Source of the DNA: an uncultured Acetatifactor sp.
GTDB lineage: Bacteria > Bacillota > Clostridia > Lachnospirales > Lachnospiraceae
Reading direction: 5' to 3'
Length of the DNA: 21,293 nt
Assembly: GCA_948896875.1 (NCBI GenBank)
Contig: CAQUWW010000003.1
Coordinates: forward strand, 44,054-65,346
Shown piece after piece: positions 16,250 to 21,293 of the stretch (positions are counted from its first letter, which is position 1; each line of letters begins with the position of its first letter). The notes beneath the pieces were generated by a model. The model had not been told where the DNA came from, did no database searches, and saw nothing but the letters and a program-made list of their open reading frames with translations. The position numbers and the translations under genes are program-made.

Positions 16250-17926
16250 ATGGTCAATCGTATACTATACACGTTTTCTCTGCGCTTTGTTAAAATCCTT
16301 CTGCTGATATTCACCGGTGTTCTCTTCGTCACAGGTCTGTTTTACACCTGCTATTCCACGGACATGGAGACACAGCTGGTGCTGTTCCAGTGGGATGCGC
16401 TTCTCCTGACGCTGCCGGGTACGGCTCTCCTCTGCCTGCTCTGTTTCGCCGCGGCTGCTGCGGCCACCGGTCGGAACACCCCGTCTGCCCACCGGCTTCT
16501 GCGTTTTGGTGTCCTTACCTGGTGCCTCCTGGCCGGTATGCTCCTGATTCTGTTCGGCAAATCCGTTCCCGCCGGAGACGGCTATTCCGTATACAGAATC
16601 GCCGAACAGCTGGCTGCCGGAGATACCTCTGTCATCCACCCCACCCAGTCTTATTTATCCTACTATCCTCAACAGGTAGGTCTGGCTGCTTTTCTGGAAA
16701 TTCTGATCCGGATATGGAAGCTCTTTCCTCTGGATCTGCCTGCCTACCATTTTATCAAGGTTGTCTATCTCCTGTTGGGCTGTGCCGTTATCCTTTTTCA
16801 GGAGCAAACCATTCACCTGCTGTGGGAGGATGAGCAGGCGGAATGTCTGTATCTGATTCTGGCGGGGCTCAACTGCCCCCTGCTGATGTACACCTCTTTC
16901 GTATATGGGGAAATTCCGTCCTTTGCCGCCCTGTCGGCAGGCTTCTATCTGCTCACCCGGCTCCTGGTCAGACCGCCTGTCTCTTTGCCGCCCTCCAAAA
17001 CCGTCCGGTATCCTTTCCCATATCGAACCCTGTTCACAGCTTTGGGAAGCCTTTTTTTCCTGGTCCTCAGTGTCATGCTTCGCAAAAATTCTCTGATTTT
17101 TGTCATTGCGGCCGTTCTTGTGGCGGCCCTCTGCGGCCTGCGGCACAGGCGTCCGGCCTTACTTCTGCTGGCTGTGTTATATACGGCCGGTTCCCTTGTC
17201 ATTCTCCCATGTGTGCAAAAATACGACGAATATCGCTCCGGCAGTACCATCAATTCCGGGGTTCCCGCCATCTCCTATTTTGCCATGGGAATGCAGGAAT
17301 CCTCCCGGGCCAATGGCTGGTATAACGGATTTAACTTTGAAACCTACCAGAATACCGGAATGGACAGCACCGCCACCGCTGCCCTCAGTCGGGAAGCCAT
17401 TGGGGAGAGACTGGATACCTTTCGGAAAAATCCGGGCTATGCCGCCGAATTTTACCTGAAAAAATATCTCTCCCAATGGGCGGACGGCACCTATGCCTGC
17501 CGTCAGGCCACATTGGCCACCTTCGGAGGAAGAAAGCCCTTCTTTACCTCCCTTTATGAAGGAGACTACAGCAAATATCTGATTTCTTATTGCAATCTCT
17601 ACCAGAATCTCCTGTATCTGGGCGCATTCTGGTTCTGCCTGGTATCCATTCGGCAAGGGAAAAGGCGGTCCTCTTCCTCTCCTGAGGAACAGCTTCCAGC
17701 CTTCCTGGGCCTGATCGGCGTGCTGGGCGGCTTCTTATTCCATATGCTCTGGGAAGCCAACGCACGATATATCCTTCCCTACGGGCTGGCCCTGCTTCCC
17801 TACGGCGCCAGAGGCCTCTCTCTCCTTTGCGGCCGCCTCAGTAATAAATTTCTCCCAGGAAAATTCCCCAGAAGTAATAAATCCCACAGGCCAGATGCCA
17901 CAGATACGCAAGCCACTGTAAAATAA
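16250..17926 (+). CDS. Polytopic membrane protein, putative GT-C glycosyltransferase
   Basis: Protein of 558 residues. Helices lie at about 12-33, 51-72 and 86-103, then VPAGDGYSVYRIAEQL (107-122) and SYLSYYPQQVGL (134-145), a 'GDG ... YYPQQ' pair in the position of the GT-C catalytic loop, then about seven helices and an extracytoplasmic segment with AMGMQESSRANGWYNGFN (about 351-368). I read it as a lipid-linked-sugar transferase of unknown specificity. It starts 39 nt after the stop of the PMT-like gene with AAGGA upstream, so the two are probably co-transcribed. Its last 29 codons lie antisense to the end of the convergent gene 19112-17838. That tail (PRSNKSHRPDATDTQATVK) is polar and looks like read-through past an older end rather than conserved protein. 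Confidence 0.77.
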   Translation: MVNRILYTFSLRFVKILLLIFTGVLFVTGLFYTCYSTDMETQLVLFQWDALLLTLPGTALLCLLCFAAAAAATGRNTPSAHRLLRFGVLTWCLLAGMLLILFGKSVPAGDGYSVYRIAEQLAAGDTSVIHPTQSYLSYYPQQVGLAAFLEILIRIWKLFPLDLPAYHFIKVVYLLLGCAVILFQEQTIHLLWEDEQAECLYLILAGLNCPLLMYTSFVYGEIPSFAALSAGFYLLTRLLVRPPVSLPPSKTVRYPFPYRTLFTALGSLFFLVLSVMLRKNSLIFVIAAVLVAALCGLRHRRPALLLLAVLYTAGSLVILPCVQKYDEYRSGSTINSGVPAISYFAMGMQESSRANGWYNGFNFETYQNTGMDSTATAALSREAIGERLDTFRKNPGYAAEFYLKKYLSQWADGTYACRQATLATFGGRKPFFTSLYEGDYSKYLISYCNLYQNLLYLGAFWFCLVSIRQGKRRSSSSPEEQLPAFLGLIGVLGGFLFHMLWEANARYILPYGLALLPYGARGLSLLCGRLSNKFLPGKFPRSNKSHRPDATDTQATVK

Positions 17927-19112
17927 GAAGAATATTGCATTTCTTTTCCTTTATCTTTCGAATCGTAATCTGCAAAAGCAAGAGCAGGGCGGCAAAGTGG
18001 CAGAAAAAAACACCATACATGTAGCCCCATGAAAAGTTAAAGTCCATCTTGCGGAAGCCTTTCTCATAAAGCAGGAAGGCTTCTCCGAATCCTGTCAGAT
18101 ACAGCAGCCAGGCAAAACGAAACAAGCTGTTTTTTCTACATTCTCTGAAATTCAATACCAGCACCAACAGCGGGAATCCCACCGCAAGACAAACAGCCAG
18201 CGGAATGTTGTCACAGTACTGCGCCCACACCTCTCCGAAGCAAAATCCGATGCCGCCTTCCGCGCCATCCTCCGGTACAAACACCCCCTTATATTGATAC
18301 AGCAGGTCAAGAAAGGTAGGAATAAAGCATAGCCCCAGACGCACTGTGGGAATAAAGTTACGAAACCCCGCCCGAATCAGCCGATACAGCATCAGAAGCC
18401 CGGCCGTGCTTACCATGACAAGAGTAAAGCTGGGCTTTGTCATGGTGGCAATCAGCAAAAACAGAGAAAAAAGCACATAGTCCCTAAGCGGGGCCTCACC
18501 TTTTTCGTACACAGGCAGCAATTTTACATACCATAAAAAGGCCAGAATCGCAAAGGGCCTGGCCGCCATATACGTGGCATTGTGAAAAGGATTGGGGGAG
18601 AATACCCCCACGTATCGAAATCGGATTCCCGGTAAATAGATTCCCTCCGGCGGAAACAGCATGGAAATAAAGAACAGCGAGGCCGACAGCAGGCTGACAG
18701 CCACTCCCACAGGCCATGCCACCCCGGTATCCGGAATCCCATACCTTTTCCAGTCTCCGCCTTCTGTGGTCCCTCTCTCATAAGCCAGCCGGTTAAAGGC
18801 CAGCTTCACGACCACCACCCCCAGGCTGTTCAACAGCATCGTGGCAATGGCCACAGCCATCTCCGGCGACGCCGCCAGATTGATCAAAGCCGCCAATTTG
18901 AAAAACACAGGGTACGGAAAGCTGTACCCGCTGTCCAGACCCTGCATTTCCAGAATATACGCTTTCATATCCGAATAGTAGAATTCCATATTTCCGTATA
19001 CTTGATTTCCGAACAACGTCAATGTCAGCGTCGACAGCGATACCAAAATTACGAGAAACACCGCGGCGTCAATCAGCCTGTTCTTTCTCCGGATTTTCTC
19101 TGCATGCTCCAT
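17838..19112 (-). CDS. Polytopic membrane protein of unknown function, GT-C-like
   Basis: Protein of 424 residues with a charged N-terminus, helix 1 (about 14-35) and then NMEFYYSDMKAYILEM (41-56) and SGYSFPYPVFFKLAAL (61-76). D48 is in the position of a GT-C acid. About eight more helices follow, the last ending two residues before the stop. It is shorter than the other membrane proteins here and lacks their large soluble C-terminal part. I do not recognise a characterised relative. The ATG at 19112 has AAAGGA 8 bases upstream; an in-frame GTG at 19133 has only a 3-base spacing. It follows the pseC-like gene by 45 nt and is the last gene of the manC-pseC transcript. Its 3' end overlaps the convergent gene by 89 nt, and no terminator hairpin with a U-tract is visible after it. 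Confidence 0.72.
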   Translation of the reverse strand: MEHAEKIRRKNRLIDAAVFLVILVSLSTLTLTLFGNQVYGNMEFYYSDMKAYILEMQGLDSGYSFPYPVFFKLAALINLAASPEMAVAIATMLLNSLGVVVVKLAFNRLAYERGTTEGGDWKRYGIPDTGVAWPVGVAVSLLSASLFFISMLFPPEGIYLPGIRFRYVGVFSPNPFHNATYMAARPFAILAFLWYVKLLPVYEKGEAPLRDYVLFSLFLLIATMTKPSFTLVMVSTAGLLMLYRLIRAGFRNFIPTVRLGLCFIPTFLDLLYQYKGVFVPEDGAEGGIGFCFGEVWAQYCDNIPLAVCLAVGFPLLVLVLNFRECRKNSLFRFAWLLYLTGFGEAFLLYEKGFRKMDFNFSWGYMYGVFFCHFAALLLLLQITIRKIKEKKCNILLILQWLAYLWHLACGIYYFWGIFLGEIYY

Positions 19113-19157
19113 ACCGTCTTTCCTTTCAGACACTTTTCCTTCCGCCTCTACACCAGA

Positions 19158-20351
19158 TTATTTCCTGTAAAATGCAACCACCTTTTTCACAGCCGCAATG
19201 ACATCCTCCACATCTGCGTCCGTCAGAGAATAGTAAAGGGGGATACTCATCACTTCCTCATAATATTTCTCCGCATTGGGACATAAACCTTTCTCATACC
19301 CCAGCTTCTCATAATAAGAATGCCAGTAGACAGGCAGATAATGCACCTGGGGACAGGTATTCTCCGCGTACAGCGCATCAAAAAACTCTCTCCTGTCACA
19401 ACGCAGTCTGTCCGGGTTCAAGCGCAGAATATAGAGGTGCCTGGTGGTATCGGATTCCGGGATCTCCCGCTGCACCACAAGCTCCGGTATCCGGGAAAAT
19501 GCCTGGTCGTATTTCTGTACAATCTCTTTTCTGCGGGCCGCAAATTTCGGCAGCTTATGCAGCTGACTTAATAACAACGCCGCCTGAAAATCCGTCATCC
19601 GATAATTGTACCCCAGCTCCACCTGCTCATTGTACCATTTGGCATCGGTAGGATGAACCATCTCTGCCTGGTTACGTGTAATTCCATGAGTACGCACACG
19701 CAGCAGGCGATGGTAAAGCGCCTCGTCATTGGTGGTAATTGCACCGCCCTCTCCCCCGGTAACCGTTTTCACCGGATGAAAACTGAAGCAGGTCATATCG
19801 GCGATACCGCCGATGGGTACCCCCTTATACTTTGTTCCGATGGCATGGGCGGCATCCTCTATATAAGTCAGATTGTGTTCTCTGCAGATTTCCCGAAGTG
19901 CATCCTGTTCCACCGACTGTCCGGTAAAATCTACGGCCACAATTCCCCTGGTCCGGGGTGTGACCAGTCTTCTCACCGCTTCCGGGTCTATATTATAGGT
20001 ATCCGGCCTGATATCGGCAAATACTGGCTTTGCTCCGCAATACAATACGCAGTTGGCAGAGGCCGCAAAGGTGATGGAGCTAACGATCACCTCGTCCCCC
20101 TCCCCGAATCCTGCCGCCAGAGCCGCCAGATGCAGCGCCGCCGTCCCATTGGCCACCACCACGGCATAGCTTGCTCCTGTGACTTCGCAGAGCTTCTTCT
20201 CCAGGGCCTCCACTTTGGGCCCGCAGGTGATCAGGTCTCCTTTCAGTGCTTCCACCACAGCCTCTATATCATCCTGCTCTATACACTGCCTTCCATAAAA
20301 TATCGGCTTCTCCCTCACTGGAGTACCGCCAAAAATCGCCAGTTTTTCCAT
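19158..20351 (-). CDS. pseC: PseC-type DegT/DnrJ/EryC1 sugar-nucleotide aminotransferase
   Basis: Protein of 397 residues, the full length of the family. It opens with an IFYGRQCIEQDDIEAVV segment (17-33) and ITCGPKVEALEK (41-52), followed by ANGTAALHLAALAAG (67-81), ITFAASANCVLYCGAKPVF (93-111), EDAAHAIG (165-172, D166 for the PLP pyridine) and FSFHPVKTVTGGEGG (189-203), with K195 as the PLP lysine. GYNYRMTD later is also typical. This pattern fits UDP-4-amino-4,6-dideoxy-N-acetyl-beta-L-altrosamine transaminase, step 2 of the pseudaminic acid route; related 4-amino sugars remain possible because PseB, PseG, PseI and PseF are not in the window. AGGAGG at 20359-20364 lies 7 bases before the ATG, so the start is firm and the 47 in-frame codons upstream, which cross the repeat region, are excluded. 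It sits between manC and a membrane protein. Confidence 0.9.
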   Translation of the reverse strand: MEKLAIFGGTPVREKPIFYGRQCIEQDDIEAVVEALKGDLITCGPKVEALEKKLCEVTGASYAVVVANGTAALHLAALAAGFGEGDEVIVSSITFAASANCVLYCGAKPVFADIRPDTYNIDPEAVRRLVTPRTRGIVAVDFTGQSVEQDALREICREHNLTYIEDAAHAIGTKYKGVPIGGIADMTCFSFHPVKTVTGGEGGAITTNDEALYHRLLRVRTHGITRNQAEMVHPTDAKWYNEQVELGYNYRMTDFQAALLLSQLHKLPKFAARRKEIVQKYDQAFSRIPELVVQREIPESDTTRHLYILRLNPDRLRCDRREFFDALYAENTCPQVHYLPVYWHSYYEKLGYEKGLCPNAEKYYEEVMSIPLYYSLTDADVEDVIAAVKKVVAFYRK

Positions 20352-20380
20352 TTTCAAGCCTCCTGTTTCGTCCCGCTTGC

Positions 20381-20510
20381 AGTACCGCCTTCCGGTACCT
20401 CTTCTATTTCCGGTATCGCTTCTTTCCATTCCGCTACTGTCCTTCGGTACCGTTTCTATTCGGTACCGTTTCTGTTCCGGCCCTGCTTCCATCTTCCGGC
20501 TCCGCTTCCG
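20381..20510 (-). repeat. Degenerate tandem repeat with CGGTACCG core between manC and pseC
   Basis: The 164-nt gap between the manC stop and the pseC start is mostly filled by eight or so imperfect units of 12-21 nt that begin with CGGTACC or a variant. The clearest are 20393-20410, 20411-20431, 20445-20460 and 20461-20477; the consensus is roughly CGGTACCGTTTCTATTC on the plus strand. The core CGGTACCG is its own reverse complement, so copies can pair with each other in the transcript. Units at both ends are more diverged. Several frames are open across it, which is a by-product of the repeat composition. The function is unknown. Confidence 0.6.
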
Positions 20511-20515
20511 CTCTC

Positions 20516-21293
20516 TCAGGCCCCCGGCATCTCATACTTACATTTATCTTCCACCCGGATATCCTTGCCAAGCTGCACTTCCAGCACCTTCAACTCACTG
20601 TCCGCCAGGATGGTGTGCCTGCAGCCCGCCGGCATTGTCAGCACATCTCCGGGCCTCACTTTTCTTTCCTCTCCGTCAATTACCGCCCGTCCGCTTCCGC
20701 TCATGACAGTCCATACCTCATCTCTGTGCTCATGGCTGTGATAATGCAGACCATGTCCGGGCAGCAGGACAATTTTGATGGTCAGGCTGTCTTCCTGTAC
20801 GTCCAGGACCGTAAAGCTTCCCCATGACTTCTCCGCATACATCACCTGCTGCTGGATTTTCTCCACATAGGGCTTAATGTAGCTGCTCTGTTCCTTATCG
20901 GAAATCAGGATACCGTCGCTGCTGGCCGCAATGACCATATCCTTACAGCCCATACAAATGACAGGAATATTCAGCTCATTAATCACATGGGTATTCTCAC
21001 AGGTGTCATTCAAAGTTACCTGTCCCAATGTATACTCTGCCATGGCTTCTGAAAAAGTATTCCAGGTCCCCAGGTCCTTCCATTCCCCCTGATACCGCAG
21101 CACTTGAATTTCCTTTTCCCGCTCCGCCACCGCATAATCAAAGCTGATCTTCTCCAGTTCCCCGTACTGCTCATACAGCCGGTCATACTCCGCATAACCG
21201 ATCCGCTCCCTGGCCTTATCCAGCAAATAGCCCAATTTAAAAGCAAATACGCCGCCGTTCCACAGGCCACCATTTTCTATGTAATGCTGCGCC
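20516..21293 (-). CDS. manC: Mannose-1-phosphate guanylyltransferase / cupin (type II PMI), 5' end outside window
   Basis: Partial: 258 codons plus the stop are visible and the frame continues past the right edge; the first visible residues (GGLWNGGVFAFKLGYLLD) are internal, so the apparent ATG-like start near 21235 is not real (the codon there is TTG). The end of the nucleotidyltransferase domain shows SFDYAVAEREKE and EWKDLGTWNTFSEAM; after a linker, AEKSWGSFTVLD opens the cupin domain, with YHSHEHRDEVWTVMSG, RPGDVLTMPAG and CRHTI supplying the metal-binding histidines and glutamate. This is the ManC/AlgA architecture, which makes GDP-mannose and in bifunctional members also interconverts fructose-6-P and mannose-6-P. 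GDP-mannose would feed the DPM1-like GT2 at 14318 (inference). It precedes pseC in the same transcript, separated by the tandem-repeat gap. Confidence 0.85.
   Translation of the reverse strand, partial: AQHYIENGGLWNGGVFAFKLGYLLDKARERIGYAEYDRLYEQYGELEKISFDYAVAEREKEIQVLRYQGEWKDLGTWNTFSEAMAEYTLGQVTLNDTCENTHVINELNIPVICMGCKDMVIAASSDGILISDKEQSSYIKPYVEKIQQQVMYAEKSWGSFTVLDVQEDSLTIKIVLLPGHGLHYHSHEHRDEVWTVMSGSGRAVIDGEERKVRPGDVLTMPAGCRHTILADSELKVLEVQLGKDIRVEDKCKYEMPGA

Noticed and set aside
20352..20492. In-frame upstream extension of the aminotransferase
   Set aside because: It crosses the tandem repeat and encodes a charged, unrelated peptide. AGGAGG at 7 bases before 20351 fixes the start.
20381..20510. 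CRISPR array
   Set aside because: Units are 12-21 nt, imperfect and directly adjacent, with no unique spacers of constant length and no cas genes.
19653..20741. Plus-strand open frame of 362 codons opposite pseC and manC
   Set aside because: It is antisense to two well-supported genes and its C-terminal part is formed by the tandem repeat. It lacks recognisable domains.

Overview
The window is a surface-glycan assembly locus, most likely from a Lachnospiraceae-type Clostridia genome. That placement is an inference from strong AGGAGG-type ribosome sites, TGn-extended -10 promoters, moderate G+C, and families typical of gut Clostridia; no marker gene is present to prove it. There is no tRNA, rRNA, CRISPR array, transposase or phage gene. 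Fifteen genes cover nearly all of the sequence, and no gap reaches 300 bases.

Layout. (1) 22-6724, minus strand: four large polytopic membrane proteins in an operon, transcribed in the order 6724, 4920, 3134, 1275; the last looks truncated. (2) 6815-8224, plus strand: a membrane-anchored SGNH/GDSL hydrolase with its own promoter in the divergent gap. (3) 9905-8277 and 10862-9915, minus: a GtrB/ArnC-type polyprenyl-phosphate glycosyltransferase (GT2) followed by a GT-C-like membrane protein. (4) 14318-11002, minus: a DPM1-like GT2, a large membrane protein and a GNAT acetyltransferase, very tightly packed. (5) 14612-17926, plus: a PMT/ArnT-like GT-C enzyme and a second GT-C-like protein. (6) 21293-17838, minus: the C-terminal part of a mannose-1-phosphate guanylyltransferase/cupin protein (runs off the right edge), a PseC-type DegT aminotransferase and another membrane protein whose 3' end overlaps the convergent gene by 89 bases.

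How the parts fit (inference). ManC would supply GDP-mannose; PseC and the GNAT could make an acetylated amino-dideoxy sugar nucleotide. The two GT2 enzymes would load sugars onto undecaprenyl phosphate at the cytoplasmic face. The nine multi-membrane-pass proteins, each with an acidic residue just after an early membrane helix as in GT-C enzymes, would transfer these lipid-linked sugars outside the membrane to a polymer, teichoic acid or protein. The SGNH protein could add or remove acyl groups on the product. No Wzx, Wzy, ABC exporter or ligase was recognised here, so polymer building and export would be encoded elsewhere.

The non-coding signals most worth attention are a degenerate tandem repeat with a palindromic CGGTACCG core between manC and pseC, a 17-base direct repeat just downstream of the promoter of the PMT-like gene, and back-to-back extended -10 promoters at 14428-14547. 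Start codons were chosen by ribosome-binding site and neighbour position, so several genes are shorter than their maximal open frames.
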